Shown: in pieces, positions 45,347-56,890 of the stretch | How positions within the stretch are numbered: the stretch's first letter is position 1 | How the letters are laid out: each line of letters begins with the position of its first letter | Assembly: GCA_018873245.2 (NCBI GenBank) | Contig: JAEMBT020000009.1 | Span: forward strand, 3,166,001 to 3,230,000 | From: Archegozetes longisetosus | Taxonomy: Eukaryota; Arthropoda; Arachnida; Sarcoptiformes; Trhypochthoniidae | Direction: 5' to 3' | DNA length: 64,000 bases | Program-made: the position numbers and the translations under genes | Notes under the pieces: model-generated | The model's input: the letters and a program-made list of their open reading frames with translations, nothing else | What the model was told of the DNA's origin: nothing | Databases searched by the model: none

Positions 45347-45740
45347 GTATAGGGTGACCCATTTAATTACCCGATTTTAAAATGAGCTAAACTTTTTTAT
45401 TATTTGAGATAATCTGACAAACTATACATCAATACGTAGATAAAGAATGAAAATTTTTTAATAATTCAAATAATTGCCCTTTTGCTCAATACAATCTTCC
45501 ATTCGGGACTTAAATGAAACATAAACGCTTTTGAATAGCTCTTCATTTGTATAAACCATTTTCAGTACTAAATTAAAGACAGATTTAATATCGAATGCGA
45601 CGTTCGAATTCAATTCAATGACGCCATAGAAAATTTTTATTCTTTGTCTACACATTGATGTATAGTTTGTCAAATTATCTCAAATAATAAAAAAGTTCAG
45701 CTCACTTCAAAATCGGGTAATTAAATGGGTCATCCTATAC
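45347..45740 (-). mobile_element. Tc1/mariner deletion derivative with about 110-bp inverted repeats
   Basis: The termini are GTATAGGGTGACCC and the near-complement GGGTCATCCTATAC, with TA on both sides; the inverted similarity continues about 110 bp inward. The equivalent position of duplication unit 2 (about 50478) has a single uninterrupted TA. The minus-strand frame inside ends FKSRMEDCIEQKGNYL, the typical C-terminal helix of mariner-type transposases, so the catalytic part was deleted and only the two ends remain. Non-autonomous, inserted after the GR-E/GR-F duplication. Confidence 0.75.
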
Positions 45741-46182
45741 TATTAATTTCTTTGAAAATTTGTTTAATATCAAACTTTTATTTTATAGCTAATATTGATC
45801 TTAATAAATAAATTGATAAATGAAACTGCATTTCATGATTAAAAATCAATTGAATACACATTAATATTAGAACCTTAACACTCGGACAATAAATTGCACA
45901 TTTTGTCAATACATCACTCTAACAAATTTCATTTATTAAAATTTATTTATATCTCATTTCTTAGTATTGTATTTAAGTCAATAATATGTATTATACATTA
46001 AGCTGAATACGTAATATTTATTCTAATAAATGTATTTAAATATTCACATAAAACACTTATCATAATTGTAAAGCAACTAAAGTAGAACAAAGTAGAACTC
46101 AAGTAAATCCACACATTCTTGAAAAACAACTTTTTGTGTTAGTCGATGATTTTAACGAGAGAGTCAGATAAATTAAGAAAGA

Positions 46183-47466
46183 ATGATGATTTCATTCAAA
46201 TCTGAAGAATCAAATAAATTTCCAAAATCTTTTATGAGAATGGTTCAATTTTATAGATTATTTGGATATTCATTTATTGAACCAAACTTTGAAAAAAATG
46301 AAAACCTATTTTCTAAAATCAAAAGATACTCAATGATTGGATACAACATTTCTATTATTTTATTAATTATAGTAATGGAAAGCATAGTTATACCGTTAAC
46401 TGGTAAAGAACTGAATGGCTTAAACTCTAAGCCGTTGTTAAGTGGTTTGTTCTACGCCAGCACTATTCTGAGTGTCGTTGACTGGGTATCTGGATATATT
46501 CTAACTCTTATAAAAAGCAAGCATTTAGTGGTCCTATTGAATACAGAAGATGTTTGTATTATTGATTGCAATACAAAGTTAGCTAAAAAGTTGATCATTT
46601 CAAAGATGATTATTATTGGTATTTTCGCGGGCATCAGCACTTTTCTATCAATGATTAAGCTTTGGACCAAATTCCAAACAGTCTATAAAGGAATACTATT
46701 AGGTTTCTTGGGATTCTTCTCAATGTTTTACTTCCTGCTTGGGTTGTTCATTATTGCAATCATTTATGTCTATACTACCTCAATTATAACTTCTCAAATC
46801 AATAATTTGAAGAATAATATTTCAAAAGGTTAGTTAAACTTTAAAATAATTTTAGATATATGTTTCGAGTAAACTCAAATCCTTATGCATCTTCTAATTT
46901 TGCATAAGAAAAGAAAATTAATTATTTAAATCTGATTATCAAGTTAATATTCACTTATTATTTTGTCTTCTAACTTAGAAATACTAGAATTCAAGCAAAT
47001 GGAAAAAATTCTGATTAAACTCATGAGAATAAGTAATAAACTGAGAGAATTCGAATCATTATTGTCACCATTCATTTTGGTATCAATAGTAATAAATACG
47101 ATATTAGGCATGTCTCTCATTTGCTATTCTGTTGTTCATCACCAGTACCACACTTTTGATCCCATTCAGTTTTTGATGGTTCTTATGCTCATCTCATGTT
47201 TCTCAAAGTTAATTATATATTTTTATTTTGGACAAAAGATTTCAACAGCTTTTAATCAGATGAAGAAAAAGTTAGAAGAGTTTATTATTTCTGATAAATT
47301 GTCTAATTATGATTGGAAACAATTGATTGCTATAAAAGATATGAGTAAACAGAATGTGTTTGAGTTTTCAGTCATGAATTTATTCAGACTGCAAAATAAA
47401 ACTGCTTTGATTGTTCTCTCATTCATCTTACAATATGCCGTTATTTTAATTCAAACCAGTATTTGA
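46183..47466 (+). CDS. Gustatory receptor-like 7TM protein GR-E (two exons)
   Basis: Exons 46183-46828 and 46979-47466 (phase 1 intron of 150 bp with GTTAGT donor), 377 residues. Membrane helices are evident throughout exon 1: after a cytoplasmic start, hydrophobic segments near residues 50-70, 83-108, 130-155 and 168-200. Exon 2 begins with the KLREFESLLSPFILVS helix and ends in the family signature SFILQYAVILIQTS, clearly shared with GR-A to GR-D. The segment WVSGYILTLIKSKHL with a following DCNTKLAK corresponds to NYCFSLIKGHEL and MDTNTR in the GR-A group. Exons 1 and 2 of the GR-A type are fused here, so one intron differs between the subfamilies. Intact. Ligand unknown. Confidence 0.85.
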
Positions 47467-47654
47467 TTACATTTTACTTGATTAAGTTTAAATAAATTCT
47501 GTGTGGATATACCAATATAGCGCCAGTAAAATACCCTAGAAAGTTTAGAGATTTATTTGACAGAAAGGGTTCGGGTACACATGATTAATGTAAGATATCA
47601 GAAGTTTGAACCTTTCATCATAACTACTAATCATAACTAAGTAAATAAGATAAA

Positions 47655-48384
47655 GAGGTTGTCCGGAGATCCTATGGGGAGTTGGCTCCCTGTGAAATAT
47701 ATCATGTTATATATCAGTCGAAAGCTCTCATCGAGCTGAGCAAAAGTTTTGCTAGTCAGATTGAAATTGGTCCATAGGTTTAAAAGTTACAGGCAAAAAA
47801 CTGTTAACATTGCATATATGTAAGTGTTTTACATCTTTGTAAACCCTTATGAATCATATACCGGCTGAAATCATTCCTTTTTATGAGCTAAAATACCATT
47901 GCTTGCCTACTCACATAGTACAATGATTACTCTACATATGAAAAAGGTTTTCCGCATTTTTCGACCCTTAACACAAAGTTTCCGGACTAGAACTTATTGT
48001 ATTTTCATACTAGGTTATGTGGTTCTGTAAATGCAAAAATGGGCAACTCCCAATCATATGTGTTAAGAATTGAGATTAGCGATTGAAGATTTTCAATTTT
48101 TAGAAAACTTACTTAATAATAACAAAACGGGACTTTTATTCTATAGTTGAATACACTTGGTTGCTATGACTCAACATACCAAATCTCATAATTTTATGTT
48201 TAATAGTTTTTGAGTTATAAGCTCTCAAAGTTTTGAGGTATTTTTAGGTTTATAGACCTTTTGCCATGACATATGAAAAGATATTTAGGCGCAAATATAC
48301 TTCATTGAATCATCTCTGTGTTGATAAAGTCACCATGTCCGAACTCGATGGGAGCCAACTCACTATGGATGTCCGGACAACCTC
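47655..48384. mobile_element. Spy-like TSD-less MITE (730 bp) with proven empty site
   Basis: The termini are GAGGTTGTCCGGA and TCCGGACAACCTC, with imperfect inverted similarity extending about 35 bp (GAGTTGGCTCCC is shared). The element lies exactly between AAA (47652-47654) and TTT (48385-48387). The paralogous position in unit 2 reads GATAAATTTATT (AAATTT at 54160-54165), the uninterrupted empty site. So nothing was duplicated and nothing lost. No coding frame. Insertion behaviour matches the Spy group and the two elements at 23614 and 24932, although the interior is different. Confidence 0.85.
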
Positions 48385-48588
48385 TTTATTGAGACTTTTA
48401 TTAGATAAATGCAAAAAATTGTTTTAGAGATTTTAGAGTTTGGTGCTACAGTATACTCGTATATGTTTATCATAAATTCTACTGAACGTTAGCTTAAGAT
48501 GTTTTTGAAAAGTAATCAAATAAAACTGTTCAATCATGGTTATTTCAAAATTTTGATGTTGTAAAGATGTGCGATACTAATATTTAAT

Positions 48589-49021
48589 TAGGGTGACCAA
48601 GTGTCCCGCATTGTGCGGGATTGTCCCACATTTAAGAGTTGTGTCCCGCATGCCGTATGCACCCTTTGCGGGACGGAAAATATCACACGTCTTAAGATTT
48701 ATTATAACAGATTTCCACTGTATGTTTTTATTTAATGCAAATAACGTAATTTTATTGTCAACACGTTTCTTATCTTAAAATATGTAGAAGTCTTTACATA
48801 AAGAGTTTTAATCCATTTATCTGATACCTTGTTTTCATTCACATCGTGTGTGACTCTTATAAAGTGCAGTTCTCAATCAAGTCTTTAGTTTATATTTCAA
48901 GTAATTGTTATTTCAAACTGTGATTTGTAACTTCAATCAGGTTAAAACTCTTTAAAAAATTTTGTAAGGGGGCCAAAATTTTGTTGTCCCGCATTTAAAA
49001 GTTTTTGACTTGGTCACCCTA
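48589..49021. mobile_element. hAT MITE with perfect 8-bp TSD
   Basis: The 14-bp perfect terminal inverted repeat TAGGGTGACCAAGT / ACTTGGTCACCCTA is flanked by TATTTAAT at 48581-48588 and 49022-49029. Near both ends there are GTCCCGCATTT-type subterminal motifs in opposite orientation, several in tandem on the left, which would serve as transposase-binding sites. The corresponding place in unit 2 (about 54358-54366) has a single copy of the related target. No transposase. Confidence 0.9.
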
Positions 49022-49564
49022 TATTTAATGAATAAACTATAAATTTATCTAATTCAGTTAATTATTTCATTAAATGAAATGTATATTTGCACATACAGTA
49101 TTTGAGTAAATGATTTGACATTCGGTAATCTAAATTTGCTACACATTCGAAATAAAAATTTCTATAATTTACTTGTTAAGAACTGGTAAAACTGAAAATT
49201 TTGACCAATTCTATAATTAAAGAGATTGAAAGTTTGAAAAATTCAAATTGTTTGAGGCAATATCATGGTCTATCGGACAACAACCGTCTATATACATCTG
49301 TGATTGTTTCGACGAATACAACAGTGCAGTCAGAAGGTTTCATGGGCAGTTGTTTGAGATATAGTCACATTTAATGAAAACTGAACATAAATCTTGAAAT
49401 TCTTTGATTATGCTAAAGATCAAGTGAAATAAGAAAAGCATCAAAGAATTTACCTTTAAAGTGTTTCAAATAAAGTAATCTATTTAAAAATTTTCAAAAC
49501 TTTTACAATCAGAACTTGATATTTGAATTCAGCAAATAGTTGTCAGCAACTGATTTAGTATTAA

Positions 49565-50600
49565 CTTTTGTAAGGGGCTGTGCCACAAAAGCATCGGCAG
49601 TTGGGAACAAGAGGGGTTCATATGAAAAATAGACTAAAGTGGATACATAAGGAAGTATGGTTTGAGTGCATGTGGACGCTTAAAGTTTTCTTTTATCCTC
49701 CAATCAAGATTAAGCAATTTATGAGATTTTTATAGTTTTTAGTTGAGAAGTATGAGTTAATGAGTATTAATATTGACTTTGACTATAAAATTAAAGATTG
49801 ATACAATATTTGATATTGGTTTATAAATTTACTACAGAATGTTCTCAATAAACAAACAGACCGATCTATAAAATAATTATATTAGAAAATCACATATCAT
49901 TCGATTACTAATGAAAAAGCATTAAGTCATTTAATGTGATATAATCAATTGTATTCGAATTAAACATAATGTCTTGTCATGGATCTAGTGACATTCATTG
50001 GACAACAGATTTATACAATAATTTTATTAAAGCATTCTAAACAGCATACCCTAAAAACAACAAAGAATTGCAGCTAAGGAATTGTCAAAAGGCATAGAAT
50101 GCATTAAAAATTGGCAAAAGAATTTTAGTAGAATTATTAAAGAGAATGGAGAGGAGGGGGTGATTAGAGCCCAAGATCGTGTAGAAGTCTTTTGTGCACA
50201 GCCCTTAAATACATTGTTAATGAAAACAGATTCTGCAATAAAGGGGCTTTTCAGGGGCTTCATTCTTACTCACTTTGAAATGTCTTAATCTGTCGTCAAA
50301 TCTTTTAATAATATTTGACAATAAGTAATCGATTGAGGTATCAAATAAACAAAGTTTCAAGTTTTGAAAATTTTCTGGGAGGATATAACCCTTAGCCTAC
50401 GTTCGCTACGGTTGAAAAATAAGTATATTAAAATAATCATTATAAGTCCAAATCAATCAATTGCACTTTATAATGTATTAACTATTGATTCCTTAAAATA
50501 TTAGTTTAATGTCGAACCTTTGTTTTGTAACTAATATTTATTTTAACAAATAAATTGGTAAAAGAAACTGGATTTCATGATTAAAATATAATTGAATACA
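49565..50600. other. Spacer of duplication unit 2, degenerate
   Basis: After the repeated block, the sequence differs from unit 1 until about 50280, from where similarity resumes (AAGTAATCGATTGA, GTTTTGAAAA, then the CCTTAGCC-GCTACGG hAT end). Frames here, for example one on the plus strand at 50082-50288, are not convincing genes; the region may be the decayed interior of the hAT-like element seen in shorter form at 45052-45282. Confidence 0.4.
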
Positions 50601-50603
50601 TAT

Positions 50604-51775
50604 TGTCACATTTATCTTTGTGACGAGGGACATCTATATACGGAAGACCCAGTCTAAATGTTTTGTGTAGAGTCTTTCGTATGTGTGTTCAAGTTGAACA
50701 AATTGAAACCGGGGGGCCTCAATGTAAGATCCCAATTCGTTGTTACCTATAATTCTATCAGAGAGTCTGGTAGGACTCGATAGAATGTGCTTTAGTAGGG
50801 AATTAAGTCATAACTTACTTTTAATATACAACTTTCCTTTATTAATACAATTATATAATGATACAATAATAGTTATTTACTATTACCTTTCTTACATACC
50901 ATACAGTACAAAGTAAGAGAGTATTCTTACATACTTTACAGTACGAAGTAAGAAATAAGATTGTTCATAATAAGAAATCACTTCTGCTTTTATACTCTCT
51001 TTGATGTCCTAAACTTACTATATTTAGCTCAATGGAAAAAATTTTTTACATCAAAATACTTGTAATCTAGGTAAATAAAATATAGTCAATTGGAAATTTA
51101 CAGGGTGTAAATAAAAGGACTTCATAAAAGTATTTAGTTATAACTTTTAGAAAAATAACAATTAAGAGCTGAACTTTGCGATACTATTCTGAAATAATGG
51201 GAGATTTTTTTTTATGTAATTAGAATTCTGTTTATTCTACTTAAAAATGGCGACCTACATAAGCAAAATGCGAATATTTATTGTTAAACAATATTATTTA
51301 AATCAAATGAGCCCTATTCTTGTGCAAAGAAAGTTCATGAAAGAATTCAATCCTTGTAAGAGCTGGGAAACATCATTCAAGCTGAGATTTTCAATATTTC
51401 CAATAATACTTTAGATGAAGTTATTGACAATTTTCGAGTTCGGTTGAGTCATATCCACAATGAGAATGGTTGGCATATCGAAAATATCCTATCATAACTC
51501 CCGTTATTCCTTTTTTGATTCTTAAAAATTTCATGTAAAAATATTCAATAGTTTCTGAGAAATAAACTTTTACTTTTATGAATCCTTTTATTTACACCCT
51601 GTACTTGTACTGTAACTAAAAACATAGGACACCTAAAAGATGTAACTATAATTTCTACTTTTAGATACATTTACTTTATTATTATCATATCAAAAATAGA
51701 TTAATATTTTGCTCTTAAAACGAAGAAAACAAACTAAATAAACATAAAAACTAAATAATATTTTTCTATTTCACA
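50604..51775. mobile_element. Probable solo LTR (TG...CA, 4-bp TSD) containing a nested MITE
   Basis: Relative to unit 1 (about 45860), unit 2 has an extra segment beginning TGTCACATTT and ending TATTTCACA, flanked by ATAT at 50600-50603 and 51776-51779. TG...CA ends, a short duplication and the lack of any coding sequence fit a solo long terminal repeat of an LTR retrotransposon. It is about 670 bp once the nested element at 51101-51601 is removed. No primer-binding site or internal domain remains to name the family. The empty site in the paralogous unit supports the boundaries. Confidence 0.55.
51101..51601 (+). mobile_element. Tc1-like deletion derivative with perfect TIRs, nested in the LTR
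   Basis: The 19-bp perfect inverted repeats are CAGGGTGTAAATAAAAGGA and TCCTTTTATTTACACCCTG, with TA on each side (51099-51100, 51602-51603). Inside, the two ends of a transposase survive: MATYISKMRIFIVKQYYLNQ followed by PILVQRKFMKEFN at about 51247-51345, and the C-terminal DEVIDNFRVRLSHIHNENGW at about 51415-51475. The middle, including the catalytic triad, is deleted. Perfect termini indicate a recent insertion. Confidence 0.88.
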
Positions 51776-53305
51776 ATATACCAATGTTAAAACTCTCATA
51801 TAAGAAAAATAAATTACACTTTTTGTCAATACATTACTTTAATAAAATTCGTTTATTAAAACTTGTTTATATCTCATCGCTTAATGTTGCATTCAAATCA
51901 ATATAAGTGTATTTTGAACTGTATTCGTAATGCTTATTCTAATAAATGTATTAAAATATTCACATCAAAAGCACATTACAGAACATTTCTACACTTGAAA
52001 ACTAAGTAGACCTCAACTAAATTTACATATTCTTGGAAGAAAATCTTTTCAAATTAGTCGATCATCTCAACAAGAGAGTCAAATAAATTAAGAAAAAATG
52101 ACGATTTCATTCATATCTGAAGAATCAAGTAGATTTCCAAAATCTTTCATGAGAATCGTTAAGTTTTACAGTATATTTGGATTTTCATTTATTGAACCAA
52201 ACAATAGAATAAATGAAAATTTATTTTGTAAAATCAAAAGATACTCAATGACTGGATACAGCATTTCTATTATTTTATTAATTATGGCCTTTGAAAGCAT
52301 CCTTCTACCGACAGTCGATAAAGAACTATAGTCACTATAACTCTAAACCTTTATTAAGAGGCTTATTAATGGCCAGTGTTATTTTGTGTATTGTTGATTG
52401 GATATCTGGATATATTTTATCTTTTATAAAAGGCAAACATTTGTTAACCTTATTAAAAACAGAAGATGTGTGTATTATTGATTGCAATACAAAGTTGGCC
52501 AAAATACTAATCATTTCAATTATTATCGCCTCTATTGCCTCTATATTAACAATCAATATCTTATGGGTTAATGTTTCCAATATCTTAATGAGAATACTTT
52601 TATTTCTGTTTGAATTCTTCTTAATTCTTTGTTTCTCGAATGGATTTTTCTTCATTGAAGTCATTTATATCTATATAACTTGGATAATAACTTCTCAAAT
52701 AAATAATCTAAAGAATAACATCTCAAAAGGTTAGTTGTTCTTCAAAGATATTTCTAAATATATTTCTCGGTTAAACTTCGAATTAGGTGCAATTTTCACT
52801 AATGCATATGAAAAGGTAAGTTATCTGAACTCTTTCATTATTTGATTTTCTCATTTAGAAATACTAGAATTCAAACAGATGGAAAAACTTCTGATTAAAC
52901 TCATGAGTATAAGTAATAGACTGAGAGAATTTGAGTTGTTATTGTCACCATTCATTTTGGTATCAGTATTAATAAATACAATGTTAGGCATTTCTAGTAA
53001 TTGTTATTTGGTTATTCAACACAACAACCAGATCCTTAATTTTATACGATTCACGAGTGCTTTCAGTCTCATCACATGCTTCTCAAAACTAATTATATAT
53101 TTTTATTTTGGACAAAAAATTTCAACAGCTTTTAATCAGATGAAGAAGAAACTAGAAGAGTTCATTATTTCTGATCAATTGTCTAATTATGATTGGAAAC
53201 AATGGATCGCTATTAAGGATATGAGTCAACGAAATGTGTTTGAATTTTCAGTCTTGAATTTATTCAGACTGCAAAATAAAACTGCTTTAATTGTTCTCTC
53301 ATTTA

Positions 53306-53926
53306 CACAGCCGTAGCCAGCGGGGGGGGGGGCTAGGGGAGCTATAGCCCCCCAAAGATTTTTCGAAGAATAAGTTAAATTAAAGGTTTGATAATAAATT
53401 AACAGATATTTTAATGGGAGTTAGCGCTTGCTATCCAATATCCAAGCATTTCATGAACTTTGAAATTATGAAGCCTTTTGCTACTCATTATTGTTTGAAT
53501 CTAGAAAATTTAAAGTCAAATTCTGAAACTCCAAAATTATTATTCTATGAATGCGAAGATACTTTTAATGTCTATGAAAAGTTAACTGATTATTCAAACT
53601 CTATGCCAGATTTATTAAAGTATTTTAAGATATCATTATCTATAGGATGTGTTAATGTTTCGTGTGAAAAGAGTTTTTCAACATTAAGAAGAATTAAAAC
53701 TTATTTGAGAATTTCGATGTCTAATGACAGATTAAACGGTTTGGCTCTTATTTCGATTGAAAGAGAAATTGCATTATCTATTAATCTAGATAATTTTGCC
53801 ATTGGATTTGGTAAAAATCATTGTAACAGAAAAATTGTATTGTATTAAATTTTGATTAGATAAAGCTTAACTGACAATTTTCAGACATTTAGCCCCCCTA
53901 GACCAAAAAAGCTGGCTACGGCAGTG
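53306..53926 (+). mobile_element. hAT element with perfect 8-bp TSD in the last exon of GR-F
   Basis: Ends CACAGCCGTAGCC and GGCTACGGCAGTG, an inverted repeat with one mismatch. Flanked by CTCATTTA at 53298-53305 and 53927-53934; GR-E has the single uninterrupted copy at the same codons. A run of ten or more G lies just inside the left end, next to TAGCCCCCC. The element keeps only the last part of the transposase (53414-53848) and is therefore a deletion derivative. Confidence 0.92.
53414..53848 (+). pseudogene. hAT transposase C-terminal (dimerisation) region
   Basis: An open frame of 144 codons carrying the hAT family dimerisation segment: MPDLLKYFKISLSI, then CVNVSCEKSFSTLRRIKTYL and RISMSNDRLNGLALISIERE. 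The S-CE-SFS-LRRIK-YLR pattern is typical of the ZMYM6/TTF-like hAT subgroup. BED finger and catalytic region are missing. The frame is uninterrupted, so the truncation happened before or during recent amplification rather than by slow decay. Confidence 0.8.
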
Positions 53927-54541
53927 CTCATTTATCTTACAATATGCCGTTATTTTAATTCAAACCAGTATTTAATTACATTTTACTTGATTAAATTTAA
54001 ATAAATTCGATGGGATATACCAATATAGCACCGGTAAAATACTCTAGAAACTTTAGAGATTTATTTGACTGAGAGGAATCTGGCATACATGAGTAATGTA
54101 AGATATTAGTAGTTTGAACCTTTCATCATAACTACTAATCATAACCAAATAAATAAGATAAATTTATTAAAACTTTTATCACATAAATGCAAAATACCAC
54201 CTTAGAGATTTTAGAGTTTGGTGCTACAGTATACTCGTATATGTTTATCATAAATTCTACTGAACGTTAACTTAAAATGTTTTTGAAAATTAATCAAATA
54301 AAATTATTCAATTATAGTTATTTCAAAATTTTGATGTTATAAAGATGTGTGATAATGATATTTGTTGAATAAACTATAAATTTATCTAATCTATTTAATT
54401 ATTTCATTGAATGCAATGTATATTTTTGCACATACAGTATTTGAGTAAATGATTTGATATTCAATAATCTAAATTTGCTGCATATTCGAAATAAAAATTT
54501 CTATAATTTACTTGTTAAGAACTGGTAAAACTGAAAATTTT

Positions 54542-56443
54542 GGTCAATGACGACTAACTAGGTGCAATGACTATAAAAATCAAGAAAGGGTTCCTTCGGA
54601 TAGTACTCGATGAGAGAAGTTCATCCCCTCCCCCCTCTTGAGGCTCCGCTCACCCGTTCGCAATCCACGCCCACTTTCTCAAAACAGTCAGAAATCAACC
54701 CTAGAGTGGGAGAATCACCGTCTAGACACTATCCCCACTTCATATCCCCACTTTCTAACTGCGCTATATAGTTCTGTATGTTGTTCATACTTCGTGAAAA
54801 TCTACTTTGCGATGGAGTAACGTAACGTTTGTCGACTTTTTCTCCCCTGAAGCGCCAGCGATCAAACAGTGATGTAGGAAGAGACTAGGAGGCGTGGTCG
54901 TCCAAAGTGGTCTGCCACTGCCACTCTAGCTCTTTCTACTCCACTGGCAGTTGCCGTCTTGCGATGCCGACCGGGAACGTTCCGTAATTTTCAAGACGCC
55001 TACCGACGACAATACGCTAACCTGTCGAAGTACTCGCCTGAAGATATCATTAACTTTGAAAGGATCTCGCTTTTCGATTTTGATATCTTCAGGCTATAAA
55101 TATTGTAAAGGTAATAGGTTTTACAAGTTTTGAATTTATTTTGTACTTTGCAGTTTACTCTAAGCTCTTTAACTTATTTGGAGTAAACAGGCGAAAATTT
55201 TTTAAGTATTAACCTTATAGAGATTGAAGCGACGGATTAAAATATTTAGAGTCGCGAGAAGTCTTATCTCTTTATGATCGATAACACTTTTATTGTATTT
55301 TCATACCTTTTATACAAATAAATATCTGATTTAAGTTCAGTTTTAGAAAGGGAACACGAGTAGTTAACACGAAATACTACTATCATTTTTTAAAGAAAAG
55401 TTCGTTAACTTTAGGAATATATAAGTAAAATCATATAATTATATAAATAAAAACTTATAGTTTATCAATGCTAGCTGTGATATAAATGTACATAAAATAG
55501 TTTTGAATTTTCTAAAACATGAATTTTAAGGTTAAATTTTAGGATCATTTAGATAAAGTAAACTTGCTTTTTGGGAAGGTAGATTTTCAGGAAGTATGAA
55601 TAACAAATATATGATTATCAGAGTCTTAACTTTATAGGACTTAAAACAGGCAAAAATAGGTAGGATTTTAGGACTCAAAATGACCAAAAGTAGGACTTAA
55701 AAATAGGACTAAAAAGCCATGTATTAGACATTTTGGGGCATAAAGTATTAATTTTTAACATTATTTTTGGTGTTAAAACTTTAAAAGTTGCAAATTTATC
55801 TGAAAAATGCCAAAAAAAGGATTATTTGCGTTCAAAATTAAGAAAATTTGTTTAAAATAAATCAAATAATTATTTTGTTGAAACTAAAGTTTAGCAAATT
55901 TCTAGAAAATTTAAATTTGTACTCGAATTTATATTAAATTTTATGAACCAATTTATGTATAACTCTAAAAACTCATTGAATTTATGTCTAATTGAACAAA
56001 ATTGTGCGTTTTTAGGTAAAAATCTAGCAAAAATAAGGTTTATAGGATTTATAGGAATAACCCCCAAAAATAGGATTTATAGGAACATAAATATGAGCTC
56101 AAATTAATTGTTATTTGGTGATTGGCACTCATATCTTTGAATCCTAGCTTTTCGCTTATCTAATAAAAAGTTGGATTTCCAACAAAGTTAAGACTCTGAT
56201 GATTATATAGCGTGGGTGGATAGAAATGGAAGGGGCTTATGTGAAGCGAGAGCTAGTGTCTAGACGGTGATTTACCCACTCAAGGGTTGATTTCTGGCTA
56301 TTTTGAGAAAATGCGCGTGGTTTGTGAACAGGTAGGCAGAGCCTCAAGAGGGTATGGGGGATGAACTTTTCTCATCGAGTACTACCCGAGGGGACACTTT
56401 CCTGATTTTTATAGTCATTGCGCCTAGTTAGTCGTCGTTGGCC
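54542..56443. mobile_element. 1.9-kb element with about 200-bp inverted termini, superfamily unresolved
   Basis: The left end GGTCAATGACGACTAACTAG is mirrored by the right end reading inward GGCCAACGACGACTAACTAG. Similarity continues for about 200 bp on each side, through TAGTACTCGATGAGA and TCACCGTCTAGACACTA. The left interior (about 54640-55080) is clearly richer in G+C than its surroundings, with no long frame. The right half is occupied by a nested hAT. It cuts off the third copy of the duplicated GR flank. Flanking duplications could not be settled. Long degenerate termini and lack of a transposase frame suggest a fold-back-like or deleted DNA transposon. Confidence 0.7.
55619..56198. 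mobile_element. hAT MITE nested in the 1.9-kb element
   Basis: The perfect 15-bp inverted repeat CAGAGTCTTAACTTT / AAAGTTAAGACTCTG has a perfect 8-bp duplication ATGATTAT at 55611-55618 and 56199-56206. The interior has many TAGGACTTAAA / ATAGGATTTATAGGA motifs in direct orientation at both ends, presumably subterminal binding repeats. No protein-coding frame. Length 580 bp. Confidence 0.9.
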
Positions 56444-56890
56444 GTAATTTCTAATAAGATAGAGCATTTATGATATAAGTGTCTATCTATCCAGCTCAAA
56501 TCTGGAAAAAATGCAATCAGATTGGGGTCCACTCTGGACTCAGGATTAGTTAACCTAAAGTCTGGATGCTTAATCACCCTACTTATGTGCCTAATAAAAA
56601 TTTTCTAATGCTTTGTCAATATCTTTGCTCTAAACATGACATTCATTTTTATGGTAAAAAGCTTATTTTAACCTTAGAACAGTAAAGCGTGGGTCAAAAT
56701 GACCCAGAATATTATAAAAATTTTTATACTTAGTTTGTGTGATTATTAAAATTCAAAATATTTATAGTATTTTCAAATGAGTATTCAAGGGTTATATTAA
56801 GATATAAATTAATTATTTATAATATTTATACTTTGATATAATTATGTTTAAAGTTAATCATATCTTAGTTTAGGCATCATAGTTATACTG
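56444..56890. other. Intergenic, no gene seen
   Basis: Unannotated A+T-rich sequence with one small palindrome, GGGTCAAAATGACCC near 56693. No gene or element boundary that I can support. Confidence 0.5.

Larger units (their letters stand above)
52098..53975 (+). pseudogene. Gustatory receptor pseudogene GR-F
   Basis: Tandem duplicate of GR-E with the same two-exon design: exon 1 52098-52729 (GTTAGT donor), exon 2 52859-53305 and continuing at 53935-53975. Lesions: a TAG at 52329-52331 with a +1 frameshift just after it, after residue 77, and a 621-bp hAT insertion between SF and ILQYAVILIQTS of the last helix. After the frameshift the frame is open through both exons, and protein similarity to GR-E stays high, so inactivation is recent. 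If the frameshift were an assembly error, the hAT insertion would still remove the last helix. Confidence 0.9.

Noticed and set aside
50051-50288. Overlapping 70-codon frames on both strands
   Set aside because: Mutual shadows with no domain; region is decayed repeat.
54638-55133. Two 60-codon frames in the G+C-rich part of the 1.9-kb element
   Set aside because: No recognisable motif; higher G+C lengthens chance frames.
56680-56710. GGGTCAAAATGACCC as nuclear-receptor element
   Set aside because: A single short palindrome with no nearby gene start; expected by chance in this much sequence.
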